From positions 496,001 through 560,000 of the forward strand of contig NZ_VSKK01000001.1 in the NCBI RefSeq assembly GCF_008086205.1: DNA of 64,000 bases. Direction: 5' to 3'. The notes beneath the pieces were generated by a model, which was not told where the DNA came from, did no database searches, and worked only from the letters and a program-made list of their open reading frames with translations. The translations under genes and the position numbers were made by a program. The DNA is from Bizionia myxarmorum (lineage in GTDB: Bacteria > Bacteroidota > Bacteroidia > Flavobacteriales > Flavobacteriaceae). Shown one piece after another: positions 35,443 to 44,187 of this stretch (position 1 is its first letter; each line of letters starts with the position of its first letter).

Positions 35443-38205
35443 ATGATTACTTTTATACAAGAAGCCCTCCTAGATTTAAAAAAGAGGCAAATTGATATTT
35501 CTAATATCAAACTTATTTTACCAAGTAAGCGCGCTGGTGTTTTTTTGAAACATCAATTGGCAAACCTATTAGATCAACCCATTTTTTCTCCAGACATTTT
35601 AAGTATTGAAGAGTTTGTAGAAGAACTTTCAGAACTGAAAGCCATTTCTAACACCGAATTACTTTTCGAGTTTTACGAAACCTATCTTCAAGTTCACACA
35701 GAAAAAAATCCAGACAGTTTTGATGCCTTCTCTAAATGGGCCCAAATACTACTTCAAGATTTTAATGAAATAGATCGCTATCTTATTCCTCAAGAACAAA
35801 TTTTCGATTATTTAAGTGCTATTAAGGAATTAAACCATTGGTCCGTTGATACCAATCAAACTGATTTTGTAAAAAATTATCTCGTTTTCTGGAAAAAGCT
35901 TAAAATTTATTATACCCAACTCACCGAAAATCTCGTCAAAAAAAAGAAAGGTTTTCAAGGCCTAATTTACCGAGAGGCGGTTGCCAGTATTCAAAATTAT
36001 ATAAATTCCAATCCAAATAAACATTACGTCTTTTTAGGTTTTAATGCGCTTAATAAGGCTGAAGAAACCATCATCCAAAAACTCCTACAAAATAATAATG
36101 CCGATATTTATTGGGATATTGACGCGGTATTTTATGACAACAAAAATCATGATGCCAGCCTATTCATTAGACAGCATAAAAAAAATTGGAATTTTTTTGA
36201 GAGCAATCCCCTAAACTGGATTGCCGATAATTATAAGACACCAAAAGATATTTCTGTTATTGGCGTACCAAAAAATGTAGGCCAGGCCAAATGCATTGGT
36301 AATATTCTTAATAAACTGCACGCGGAAAATAATACGCTTAATAACACGGCCGTTGTACTCGGCGAAGAGACCTTATTATTGCCAGTGTTGAATTCTATAC
36401 CTGAATCTATAAAAGCGTTAAACATCACCATGGGATTGCCGTTAAAATCGATTCCTTTAGCCACGCTTTTCGAACAACTATTTTATATTCATAAAAAAGA
36501 TACGGGAGCCTATTACTTTAAAGATGTTATTAAATTATTGTCTCATCAATTTATCAGCCCGCTACTCCAATCAGGAAGTACTAATGATGTTCAGAAAGTG
36601 ATTCAAACTATAGAATCTAATAATTTAATATACCTATCGCTTCCACGTTTAATAGAATTAGCGCCACAACATAAAACCTTATTAGAGTTACTTTTTGGAA
36701 ATTGGAATAATCACGCAACGAAAGCTTTAAACCATGGCCAAGCTCTAATTCTTAAAATTAAAACGCATTTAGAAGAGAACAAAAGTCAAAATCTATTGGC
36801 TTTAGAGCATTTATTCAAATTCAATAGTCTGTTTAATGAACTCACATTATTAGATAGCAACTTTAAGCATCTAAAAGACATAAACAGTTTATTTAGTGTT
36901 TATAAAGAGTTATTAAGTTCAGAAACATTAGATTTTAAAGGTGAACCTCTAGAAGGTTTACAAATAATGGGTATGTTGGAATCTCGCGTATTGGATTTTG
37001 AAACCGTTATCATTTCATCAGTAAACGAAGGTGTTTTACCGTCTGGAAAATCAAACAATTCATTTATTCCTTTTGATGTGAAATTGGAAAACAAACTTCC
37101 TACCTATAAAGAAAAGGATGCTGTTTACACCTATCACTTTTACCGTTTGCTTCAACGTGCAAAACGGATATTCATTATTTATAATACAGAAATTGATGCC
37201 TTAAAAGGAGGCGAAAAAAGTCGTTTTATAACTCAATTGGAATTAGAAGGCATTCACAAAATTAAGCACAGCATTGCGGTTCCAGACATTTCTATGGAAG
37301 CGCATCATCAAGAAACTGTGATTGCCAAAAATGAAGATGTATTAAACCAGATTAAAACCTATGCAGCAAAAGGATTTTCCCCTTCCGCTTTAACTAGTTA
37401 TATTAGAAATCCTATTGATTTTTATTTTCAGAAAGTCCTAAAAATAAAAGAGCATGACGATGTAGAAGAAACCGTTGCCGCCAATACCTTGGGAACCATA
37501 ATACATAATACGCTGGAAGATTTTTACAAACCTTTTGAAGGGCAGCAATTAACTTGGGAACAAATTAATGAAATGAAACCAAAAATTGATGCAACGGTAA
37601 CGCATCATTTTAAAAGTTTATACAAGGAAGGTGATATTACCAAAGGTAAAAACCTCATCGTTTTTGAAATTGCAAAGCGCTACATTTCCAATTTTTTAAA
37701 TTTAGAAATAGCCGATCTTAAAGATGGTAATACAATTGAAATAATTGCTATAGAATTAAATAATACCGCTGAAATTAGCATTCCAGAATTAGATTTTCCA
37801 ATTCGCATTACAGGGAAAGTGGATCGCGTGGACAAACGCAATGGCATTACCCGAATCATCGATTACAAATCCGGGAAGGTGGATTCCAGCAAGGTTCAAG
37901 TAATTGATTGGTCCGATTTAACGATGGATTATGATAAGTACAGCAAATCCTTTCAAGTATTAACTTACGCGTATTTAATGCACGCTAATAAGCCTTTTAC
38001 AGAACCTGTTGAAGCTGGTATTATCTCATTTAAAAACTTAAGCGCTGGTTTTATAAACTTTGCGAAAAAAGACAGCGTTTATGACAGAAATAAAAACGTC
38101 GTGATTACCAACGATATTTTACAGGCTTATGAAATGGAGTTAAAAAAACTCATTTTAGAAATCTGCGACCCAAAAATTGATTTTATAGAAAAGAAGATTT
38201 CATGA
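35443..38205 (+). CDS. PD-(D/E)XK nuclease, AddB-like subunit
   Basis: A 920-residue protein with a degenerate helicase N-terminus (LPSKRAGVFLKHQL near residue 27; no proper Walker A) and a C-terminal RecB-family nuclease. In the nuclease, D794 (GKVDRVD) and D807-Y-K809 (IIDYKSGK) form the active site, preceded by the FSPSALTSYIRNPIDFYFQKVLK segment (around residue 645) typical of AddB. It likely pairs with the helicase at 29528 to resect double-strand breaks. No iron-sulfur cysteine cluster like that of Bacillus AddB was found. The stop overlaps the next ATG by 4 nt (ATGA), so the downstream hydrolase is co-translated. Confidence 0.87.
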   Translation: MITFIQEALLDLKKRQIDISNIKLILPSKRAGVFLKHQLANLLDQPIFSPDILSIEEFVEELSELKAISNTELLFEFYETYLQVHTEKNPDSFDAFSKWAQILLQDFNEIDRYLIPQEQIFDYLSAIKELNHWSVDTNQTDFVKNYLVFWKKLKIYYTQLTENLVKKKKGFQGLIYREAVASIQNYINSNPNKHYVFLGFNALNKAEETIIQKLLQNNNADIYWDIDAVFYDNKNHDASLFIRQHKKNWNFFESNPLNWIADNYKTPKDISVIGVPKNVGQAKCIGNILNKLHAENNTLNNTAVVLGEETLLLPVLNSIPESIKALNITMGLPLKSIPLATLFEQLFYIHKKDTGAYYFKDVIKLLSHQFISPLLQSGSTNDVQKVIQTIESNNLIYLSLPRLIELAPQHKTLLELLFGNWNNHATKALNHGQALILKIKTHLEENKSQNLLALEHLFKFNSLFNELTLLDSNFKHLKDINSLFSVYKELLSSETLDFKGEPLEGLQIMGMLESRVLDFETVIISSVNEGVLPSGKSNNSFIPFDVKLENKLPTYKEKDAVYTYHFYRLLQRAKRIFIIYNTEIDALKGGEKSRFITQLELEGIHKIKHSIAVPDISMEAHHQETVIAKNEDVLNQIKTYAAKGFSPSALTSYIRNPIDFYFQKVLKIKEHDDVEETVAANTLGTIIHNTLEDFYKPFEGQQLTWEQINEMKPKIDATVTHHFKSLYKEGDITKGKNLIVFEIAKRYISNFLNLEIADLKDGNTIEIIAIELNNTAEISIPELDFPIRITGKVDRVDKRNGITRIIDYKSGKVDSSKVQVIDWSDLTMDYDKYSKSFQVLTYAYLMHANKPFTEPVEAGIISFKNLSAGFINFAKKDSVYDRNKNVVITNDILQAYEMELKKLILEICDPKIDFIEKKIS

Positions 38206-39047
38206 GAAATAAAAATCTAGTTTTAAATAGAATTCAGAAGAAACCTATTGTTTGGGATGCCTTTTTTAACAAAAATAGCGAGCATAAACCTCTAGTCGTA
38301 TTTTGTCATGGGTATAAAGGGTTTAAAGATTGGGGTCCTTGGAATTTAGTGGCAGAAGAATTTAAAAAAGCCAATTTGTTTTTTGTTAAATTCAACTTTT
38401 CCCATAATGGCGGAACCGTTGAAAATCCTATTGATTTTCCAGATTTAGAGGCCTTTGCTGAAAATAATTATAGTAAAGAACTGAACGATTTAGATGCTAT
38501 TCTAAATTATTTACTGTCTCAAGAAAATGAATTCCTAAAAGAAATAGACACAAATAATATTACGCTTATTGGACATTCTCGTGGTGGCGGAATCTCCATA
38601 ATTAAAGCATCTACAGACACAAGAATAAAAAAAATCATAACGTGGGCTAGTGTTTGCGATTTTTCAAAACGAACTGCAACAATAGGCGATTTACATAAAT
38701 GGAAAAAAGACGGTGTTAAATACGTTTTAAACGGAAGAACCAAACAACAAATGCCTCATAATTATCAATTTTATGAGGATTTTAAGGCGCATGAAAACCA
38801 ACTCAATATTAAACTAGCTTCTGAAAGCATAAAGGTTCCGCAGTTGATAATTCACACTAGTAATGATCCATCTGTAGACTTTAATGAGGCCGAAACTTTA
38901 CATACATGGAATAACAAAAGTCACTTAATTAAAATAGAAGATTCCAACCACGTTTTTGACGGAAAGCATCCCTGGAATGACAGCGAATTACCCAAAGCAC
39001 TGGAAACGGTAGTTTTGGAGAGTATATTTTTTATAAAGTCAGCCTGA
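38202..39047 (+). CDS. Alpha/beta hydrolase (dienelactone-hydrolase-like)
   Basis: A 281-residue cytoplasmic alpha/beta hydrolase. The oxyanion HG motif is in VFCHGYKGFKDWG (~34-46); the nucleophile is S126 in IGHSRGGG. The acid is probably in the HTSNDPSVDF segment, and the catalytic His is in EDSNHVFDGKHPW near the C-terminus. The substrate is unknown; the family covers esterases and lactonases. It overlaps the AddB-like gene by 4 nt, suggesting translational coupling, though I know of no functional link with recombination. Confidence 0.87.
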   Translation: MRNKNLVLNRIQKKPIVWDAFFNKNSEHKPLVVFCHGYKGFKDWGPWNLVAEEFKKANLFFVKFNFSHNGGTVENPIDFPDLEAFAENNYSKELNDLDAILNYLLSQENEFLKEIDTNNITLIGHSRGGGISIIKASTDTRIKKIITWASVCDFSKRTATIGDLHKWKKDGVKYVLNGRTKQQMPHNYQFYEDFKAHENQLNIKLASESIKVPQLIIHTSNDPSVDFNEAETLHTWNNKSHLIKIEDSNHVFDGKHPWNDSELPKALETVVLESIFFIKSA

Positions 39048-39168
39048 ACCGAGAGGGAACTGTAAAAAAATAATTTCAAAATATATAATCAGGAAATCTC
39101 ATTCGCATACAAAGCTATTTATCACGTTTTTAGTATCTTACAGTCGTTTATCATTATATAATGCCTGT

Positions 39169-39714
39169 ATGTTTACGGTTAAAATAGAAAATAGCATCCT
39201 TGCACATTGCGAAAACGTTGTAAACAACCACGATTTTGGCAAGCGCTGTATAGCAAACGGCAATAAAACGCAGCAGCTAACAGGAATTATTGGCCAGTCT
39301 GTAATTATGTCCTTTTTCAATTTGGGTTTAGTGGATGGATCTGGCGGTTGTGATAATGGTGTGGATTTGGTGATTAATAATAAAACCATTGATGTAAAAA
39401 CCATGGGCCGCACTACTGATGTGAAAACTAATTACACCAATAATTTTTTGAAACTTCAAGATTATTTCAAAACAGATATTTATATTTTCTGCAGTTATCA
39501 TAAAAATAAACAAGAATTAACTGTTTGCGGATGGATAAATAAAGCTGATTTTAAAATCAGTAGACGCTATTATCCCAAAGGAACTATAAGAACCCGAACG
39601 GACAAAACAACCTTTACCACGTTCACCGACTTATTTGAAATAGACAATTGCCATTTAAATGATGTTTCAAACATCGATGATTTAAAACTGCAACTTTTTA
39701 AACTACCTATATAA
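39169..39714 (+). CDS. Hypothetical protein with PD-(D/E)XK-like motif
   Basis: A 181-residue protein that I cannot place in a named family. Residues D66 (GVDLVINN) and D75-V-K77 (TIDVKT) fit the second half of the PD-(D/E)XK nuclease motif: a beta-hairpin carrying D, then D/E-x-K. The upstream helix has Q43 (GIIGQSVIM) where an acidic residue is often found. Similar small proteins occur in phages, from general knowledge. It stands alone: 121 bp after the hydrolase, converging on tRNA-Ala across a shared terminator. There is no signal peptide or membrane segment. Nuclease activity is a suggestion only. Confidence 0.6.
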   Translation: MFTVKIENSILAHCENVVNNHDFGKRCIANGNKTQQLTGIIGQSVIMSFFNLGLVDGSGGCDNGVDLVINNKTIDVKTMGRTTDVKTNYTNNFLKLQDYFKTDIYIFCSYHKNKQELTVCGWINKADFKISRRYYPKGTIRTRTDKTTFTTFTDLFEIDNCHLNDVSNIDDLKLQLFKLPI

Positions 39715-39724
39715 GTTAAAAACA

Positions 39725-39752
39725 AAAAAGCAATGCTTTCACATTGCTTTTT
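39725..39752. terminator. Bidirectional terminator between orphan gene and tRNA-Ala
   Basis: Perfect 11-bp stem AAAAAGCAATG (39725-39735) with CATTGCTTTTT (39742-39752), loop CTTTCA. It serves the plus-strand gene ending at 39714 and the minus-strand tRNA ending at 39756. Confidence 0.9.
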
Positions 39753-39755
39753 AAG

Positions 39756-39829
39756 TGGAGAATATCGGATTCGAACCGATGACCTCTACGCTGCCAGCGT
39801 AGCGCTCTAGCCAACTGAGCTAATCCCCC
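39756..39829 (-). tRNA. tRNA-Ala (anticodon GGC)
   Basis: A 74-nt cloverleaf on the minus strand: acceptor GGGGGAT paired with ATTCTCC (two G-U pairs), D-arm around GCTCAGTTGGCTAGAGC, anticodon stem CTACG/CGTAG with loop CTGGCAG (anticodon GGC), T-arm with GGTTCGAATCC. The discriminator is A, and the 3-prime CCA is not encoded (the next bases are CTT). It reads GCC and GCU codons. Confidence 0.96.
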
Positions 39830-39916
39830 AGAATAAACGTATGGCTACTAATTCCGCTTATTAGGCCACGAAAATAAACTATTTTTGTTTAGTTTTAATC
39901 TTTCTTTTGAAAAAAA

Positions 39917-40714
39917 TTATTTCAAACCGCTTAATACTAAAACAGGTAAGGTATTGCTTTGAAAATCCCTTTTCAAGATGGTGTTTTTCTCCCATAATTT
40001 AGAGAAAAATCCGCGTTTGCGTCTTACTACACAAAGCATATCTGGATCATTTTCCTTATAATGTTCCAACACACCTTGGAAGGTTGTAGCATTTTCCGTT
40101 TTAGTTGTATTGGTAATTAATTTTGCTAAATCAGGATTTACATCAAAATCACCTTCATTATAAAATGGCGTTTTAACCAAAAGTAAATTCACGATAGATT
40201 TGAACTGCTCTTTTATGGCAATTAAAGGCAACAAAGCTTCTTCTTTTTTGATAACAGCAGATTTCAAAGCCACTAAAATATAAACAATAGGTTTAAAACT
40301 GATACCTTCAGGAACTATTAAAGCTGGAATATTAGTCTGCTTTATAATTTTTCCTGATGTTTTTCCTAAATATACTTCTTCTCTTAAAGAATTGGTGCGC
40401 GGTTCAATCATGATTAAATCAATATCCAATGAATGGCATACCAACTCTAAAGTATCCACAAGTTTCCCTTTAAAAGATTTTATAACAATTTCGACACCTT
40501 TAGTATCCACTTGAGCAACATGAGATTTTAAGAACTCATAACTTTCCCGCTCTAAAATATGATCAATTTTTATCATGGTTCCTGCTTTGGAATACACATC
40601 ATAAACTTGAACTAAATAAATTTTGGCACCAAATGCTTTAGCAAAATCTATTGCATACTGCAAATGACTAACCGCATTTTTGGATGATCCTACTGGTACT
40701 AAAATATTCTTCAT
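39917..40714 (-). CDS. Universal stress protein, tandem-domain
   Basis: A 265-residue protein made of two UspA-type domains. The first (1-~147) begins MKNILVPVGSSKNAVSHLQY and ends with the loop GKTSGKIIKQTNIPALIVP, which approximates the ATP-binding G-2x-G-9x-G(S/T) pattern. The second (~150-265) is degenerate and lacks a clear copy of that pattern, though it ends with a matching strand (TLPVLVL). Tandem USPs of this kind are common in Bacteroidota and respond to starvation or redox stress; no specific ligand can be assigned. It is divergent from the GNAT gene, monocistronic and cytoplasmic. Confidence 0.88.
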   Translation of the reverse strand: MKNILVPVGSSKNAVSHLQYAIDFAKAFGAKIYLVQVYDVYSKAGTMIKIDHILERESYEFLKSHVAQVDTKGVEIVIKSFKGKLVDTLELVCHSLDIDLIMIEPRTNSLREEVYLGKTSGKIIKQTNIPALIVPEGISFKPIVYILVALKSAVIKKEEALLPLIAIKEQFKSIVNLLLVKTPFYNEGDFDVNPDLAKLITNTTKTENATTFQGVLEHYKENDPDMLCVVRRKRGFFSKLWEKNTILKRDFQSNTLPVLVLSGLK

Positions 40715-40770
40715 ATTAAAAAATTTATAACTAATTTAGGTGAAATTTTTGACAAAAATACACATTTATT

Positions 40771-41271
40771 ATGATTCGGAAAGCAAGCAGTGCAGATATT
40801 GATCCGATTTTAGAAATCACAAAAGCATGTGCTATTGATATGATTTCTAAAAACATACAGCAATGGGATTCGGCGTATCCCAACAGAACTGCTTTTGAAA
40901 ATGACCTAATTAGAAATGAATTATATGTTTTGGAAAATAACAACGCGATAATAGGTTGTATTGTGATCTCTGATTTTATGGATTCGGAATACGATTCCAT
41001 ATCGTGGTTAACACATAATACTAAAAATATTTACATTCATAGGTTGGCCATCCATCCCGATTATCAAGGCAAAGGTTTGGCCAGAAAACTTATGGATTTT
41101 GCCGAAAAATTTGCTCAAAAAAATGACTTTACCTCTATTCGTTTAGATACTTTTTCTAAAAACATTAAAAACCAAAAGTTTTACGAACTTCGCGGATACA
41201 AGAAATTAGGTTCTATTTATTTTCCCAAACAAAGTGAATATCCCTTTTACTGTTACGAATACGTATTTTGA
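40771..41271 (+). CDS. GNAT family N-acetyltransferase
   Basis: A 166-residue GCN5-related acetyltransferase. The acetyl-CoA-binding motif A is HRLAIHPDYQGKGLARKLMD (~90-109), containing the Q-x-x-G-x-G/A loop. The C-terminal strand pair includes FYELRGYKKLG. The acceptor is unknown; the fold also covers amino-acid and ribosomal-protein acetyltransferases. Its stop overlaps the TTG start of the MATE gene by 4 nt, so the two are translated together. Confidence 0.88.
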   Translation: MIRKASSADIDPILEITKACAIDMISKNIQQWDSAYPNRTAFENDLIRNELYVLENNNAIIGCIVISDFMDSEYDSISWLTHNTKNIYIHRLAIHPDYQGKGLARKLMDFAEKFAQKNDFTSIRLDTFSKNIKNQKFYELRGYKKLGSIYFPKQSEYPFYCYEYVF

Positions 41272-42602
41272 GCACCAATATCAGTTTAAAAAACATTAAT
41301 AAATTAGCTATTCCTGCTTTAATTGCTGGTGTTGCGGAACCTATTCTGTCCATAACCGACACCGCTATTGTAGGAAATATTTCCATAAACGCCACGGAAT
41401 CTTTAGCCGCCGTTGGAATTGTGGGAACTTTTATTTCCATGCTTATTTGGGTTCTGGGTCAAACCCGAAGTGCCATTTCCTCTATCGTTTCGCAATATGT
41501 AGGTGCTAATAATTTGGAAAAAGTTAAAAATCTCCCCGCTCAAGCTATTTTTATCACAACAGCCATAAGTATCCTCATTATTTTAGGAACCTATCCGTTT
41601 GCGGAATCCATTTTCAGACTTTATAACGCTTCGAATTTAATTTTAGATTACAGTGTTGAATATTACCAAATACGGGTTTTTGGCTTTCCATTTACCCTTT
41701 TCACTTTTGCCATTTTTGGAACATTCAGAGGACTTCAAAACACCTATTACCCTATGATTATTGCCATAGTTGGCGCCAGTGTCAATATTGTTTTGGACGT
41801 GGCGTTTGTTTATGGAATAGACGGTTATATTCCAGCTATGAATATTAAGGGTGCAGCCTATGCCAGCGTTATTGCACAAATGATTATGGCTATTATGTCA
41901 GCTTATTATTTATTGAAAAAAACAAATATTCCATTGTTATTTGGTTTTCCATTTAACAAAGAGATTAAGAGATATTTAATCATGATTCTGAATCTATTTG
42001 TTAGAACCTTAGCCTTAAATGTAACGCTTTATTTAGCCAGTTCATTTTCCACGAGTTATGGTAAAGAATACATTGCAGCTTATACGATTGCTATAAATTT
42101 ATGGTTTTTAGGTGCTTTTATAATAGATGGATATGCCAGTGCTGGAAACATATTATCTGGTAAATTAGTGGGTGGAAAAGAATATGGCAAACTTATTACT
42201 TTAAGCAATAAGTTGATGAAATATGGTGTGATTCTAGGAACTGTTATGGCGGTAATTGGCGCATTATCTTATAATTTTATTGGTCATGTATTTACGCAAG
42301 AAGAAGCTGTTTTAGAGGAATTTTATACTATTTTTTGGATTATCCTAGCCATGCAACCGTTGTGTGCTATTGCCTTTATTTTTGATGGTATGTTTAAAGG
42401 TTTAGGGAAAATGAAAGCACTCCGAAACGTATTACTTATGGCTACATTTCTCGTTTTTGTACCTTTGGTATTTCTATTCGATCATTTAGAATACAAGCTT
42501 TATGGCATCTTCATAGCCTTTACATTTTGGATAATTGCACGAGGATTACCTTTAATTATAAAATTCAGACAAGAATTTTTACCGCTTTCAGAAAAACAGT
42601 AA
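41268..42602 (+). CDS. MATE family efflux transporter
   Basis: A 444-residue membrane protein with about 12 hydrophobic helices, of the NorM/DinF-like MATE family of cation- or proton-coupled drug and metabolite exporters. Typical segments are IPALIAGVAEPILSITDTAIVG in the first helix pair and LGQTRSAISSIVSQYVGANN. The start is TTG (MSTNISLKNINKLAIPAL): no ATG precedes helix 1, and TTG overlaps the GNAT stop in the sequence TTGA. The substrate is undetermined. Inner membrane. Confidence 0.92.
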   Translation: MSTNISLKNINKLAIPALIAGVAEPILSITDTAIVGNISINATESLAAVGIVGTFISMLIWVLGQTRSAISSIVSQYVGANNLEKVKNLPAQAIFITTAISILIILGTYPFAESIFRLYNASNLILDYSVEYYQIRVFGFPFTLFTFAIFGTFRGLQNTYYPMIIAIVGASVNIVLDVAFVYGIDGYIPAMNIKGAAYASVIAQMIMAIMSAYYLLKKTNIPLLFGFPFNKEIKRYLIMILNLFVRTLALNVTLYLASSFSTSYGKEYIAAYTIAINLWFLGAFIIDGYASAGNILSGKLVGGKEYGKLITLSNKLMKYGVILGTVMAVIGALSYNFIGHVFTQEEAVLEEFYTIFWIILAMQPLCAIAFIFDGMFKGLGKMKALRNVLLMATFLVFVPLVFLFDHLEYKLYGIFIAFTFWIIARGLPLIIKFRQEFLPLSEKQ

Positions 42603-42627
42603 CTTTGGCATATAAATAAGAAGTTTA

Positions 42628-42804
42628 ATGATAGCACTTTTTTCGATTTTACAAGAAATTGATATTCAAGAGAAAGTAAAAAATGCCCCAAATGGCGATT
42701 ATGAAATCGGGATTTTTATTGGATCTTTTTTACCTTTTTTGGTGCTCGTTATTATTGCTTACGTTATTTACAGGTATAATAAAAACAACGTTAATAAGGA
42801 TTAG
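42628..42804 (+). CDS. Small single-pass membrane protein (58 aa)
   Basis: A 58-codon frame beginning MIALFSILQEIDIQEKVKNA. It has a polar N-terminal half, one membrane helix (IGSFLPFLVLVIIAYVIY, ~32-49) and a basic tail (RYNKNNVNKD), predicting N-out/C-in. It lies 25 bp after the MATE stop, and its stop is followed at once by a second small ORF. The coding look (charged start, coherent helix, basic end) is good, but I do not recognise the family. Confidence 0.6.
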   Translation: MIALFSILQEIDIQEKVKNAPNGDYEIGIFIGSFLPFLVLVIIAYVIYRYNKNNVNKD

Positions 42805-42805
42805 T

Positions 42806-42886
42806 ATGGGTGGAAATATGCTTTTTTTAGTTTTGGCAGTAGTTTTAGTAATTATCTACATTTATAACCGAAATAAACGCCGATAA
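42806..42886 (+). CDS. Very small membrane ORF (26 aa)
   Basis: ATG at 42806 lies one base after the stop of the 58-aa ORF (TAG-T-ATG). It encodes MGGNMLFLVLAVVLVIIYIY followed by NRNKRR: one hydrophobic helix with a basic tail. Its stop (TAA, 42884-42886) abuts the stop of the convergent 2OG oxygenase. Two consecutive tiny membrane proteins with positive-inside tails suggest a translated unit, but a chance frame is possible at this length. Confidence 0.4.
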   Translation: MGGNMLFLVLAVVLVIIYIYNRNKRR

Positions 42887-43528
42887 TTACCGGGTTTTAA
42901 GCCATCCTGTAATACTTAAACGTTCTGCTTTTACAGGCTTAACTTCGTGTTCTAATAGTTGACTTTCAAAAATTACCACGCGTCCTGGAAATGGGTAAAT
43001 AACCTTTTCCAATTCTTTGCCATTTTCATCAAAATACAGCACCAATTCGCCACCATTTTCGGGTAGCCAACCCGCTTCATTTAAATAACATACAAAAGAT
43101 AGTTTGCGTCTATCGTCATTTTGAAAAGTATCCAAATGCCGCTTATAGTAAGTGCCTTCAGGATATAAGGCGTAGTGAAATTCCTTGTGTAAAATACCCA
43201 AAAAACAGGTTTGATTAAGATATTCTATTAGGTTGTTGACCTTTCTAAAAAAAGCAACTTCCATAGCATCGGCACGGTTTTCATCAATCCATAAAATCAC
43301 ATCGCCACGAATCGTTTTTTCAATCACCTCATTGACTTTATTGCCAATGGCTGCTTTTTTAAAAATATCAGCATCGTGCTTTTCTAACAGCGATTGTCTT
43401 AACTCTAAAACTTCATCTTCCGAGAAGAAATTTTCCACTAAACTATATTTTTGCTTTAAAATGTCATCAATTATACGCTCATATTGCGGATTTTCTTCAA
43501 AAGAAATTTCTTCAAATAATTGATTCAT
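42887..43528 (-). CDS. 2OG-Fe(II) oxygenase (prolyl-4-hydroxylase-like)
   Basis: A 213-residue dioxygenase of the P4Hc/2OG-FeII_Oxy family. The iron triad is visible: H131 and D133 (KRHLDTF) and H194 (LLEHEV). R203 (AERLSITGW) is positioned to bind 2-oxoglutarate. The YLNEAGWLPENGGELVLY strand is typical of prolyl-hydroxylase-like bacterial enzymes. The target is unknown, either a protein residue or a small molecule. It is monocistronic, cytoplasmic and divergent from queD. Confidence 0.88.
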   Translation of the reverse strand: MNQLFEEISFEENPQYERIIDDILKQKYSLVENFFSEDEVLELRQSLLEKHDADIFKKAAIGNKVNEVIEKTIRGDVILWIDENRADAMEVAFFRKVNNLIEYLNQTCFLGILHKEFHYALYPEGTYYKRHLDTFQNDDRRKLSFVCYLNEAGWLPENGGELVLYFDENGKELEKVIYPFPGRVVIFESQLLEHEVKPVKAERLSITGWLKTR

Positions 43529-43592
43529 AAGTATTTGCTAAATAAAAGGCGCGCAAATGTAACCTAAAAACCAATTGCTTTTACAAAACGAT

Positions 43593-43600
43593 TACCTTTG
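43593..43600 (+). promoter_or_regulatory. -7 promoter element for queD
   Basis: TACCTTTG matches TAnnTTTG exactly. A TTG is 15 nt upstream (43575-43577), and the queD ATG is 17 nt downstream, which leaves no room for a leader riboswitch. Confidence 0.65.
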
Positions 43601-43617
43601 CACTGAAATTAATTATC

Positions 43618-44067
43618 ATGGAAAACATTCGAATTACAAAACAATTCTCATTCGAGACTGGACATGCCCTTTATGGCTATGATGGAAAATGCAAAAATGT
43701 GCATGGACATAGTTATAAATTATCGGTTACTGTTATTGGGAAACCTATAGCAGACTCCAATAATGTGAAGTTTGGGATGGTTATAGACTTTGGCGATTTA
43801 AAGAAAATAGTAAAAACTGAAATCGTTGATGTATTTGATCACGCTACAGTTTTTAATAAAAATACACCACATGTAGAGTTGGCTAAAGAACTTCAAGATC
43901 GTGGTCATTGTGTGCTTTTGGTAGATTATCAACCAACAAGTGAAATGATGGTGATTGATTTTGCCAAAAAAATCAAAACTTATTTACCAACACATATTGC
44001 ACTTCACTCCTTAAAACTATCGGAAACGGATACTAGTTTTGCTGAGTGGTATGCTTGTGATAACTAA
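43618..44067 (+). CDS. queD: 6-carboxytetrahydropterin synthase / PTPS family
   Basis: A 149-residue pterin-synthase-fold enzyme. Zinc ligands are H16 (FETGHALYG), H29 and H31 (NVHGHSYKL), with catalytic C25 (GKCKNVHGH) and the FDHATVFNK motif. The CxxxHGH arrangement is characteristic of QueD, which makes 6-carboxy-tetrahydropterin from dihydroneopterin triphosphate for queuosine. A pyruvoyl-tetrahydropterin synthase role is the alternative. No other que genes are in the window. It is preceded by a good promoter and followed by lpxH on the same strand. Confidence 0.88.
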   Translation: MENIRITKQFSFETGHALYGYDGKCKNVHGHSYKLSVTVIGKPIADSNNVKFGMVIDFGDLKKIVKTEIVDVFDHATVFNKNTPHVELAKELQDRGHCVLLVDYQPTSEMMVIDFAKKIKTYLPTHIALHSLKLSETDTSFAEWYACDN

Positions 44068-44151
44068 TCCCTTTGAAAAAAGCGATCTCATAACTAAAAG
44101 ATACTGAACGTTATGTTGGGTTTTTAGGTTTAAAAACTGAATAATTATTAG

Positions 44152-44171
44152 ATTTCTGCCTTCGCGGGAAT
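44152..44171 (+). repeat. 20-bp palindrome, copy D, upstream of lpxH
   Basis: ATTTCTGCCTTCGCGGGAAT; its two imperfect pairs are G-U wobbles in RNA, so the hairpin is kept. It lies 16 nt before the lpxH ATG, in the same orientation relative to the gene as copies B and E. Confidence 0.65.
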
Positions 44172-44175
44172 TAAT

Positions 44176-44183
44176 TATATTTA
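44176..44183 (+). promoter_or_regulatory. TAnnTTTG-like element 4 nt before lpxH ATG
   Basis: TATATTTA, one mismatch to TAnnTTTG, ending 4 nt before the ATG at 44188. It is the third start in the window with this exact spacing. Confidence 0.35.
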
Positions 44184-44187
44184 CTGC

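Noticed and set aside
39756-39829. tRNA-Ala as an attachment site with a duplicated 3-prime end
   Set aside because: I looked for a second copy of the 3-prime end segment in the window and saw none, and no integrase is present.
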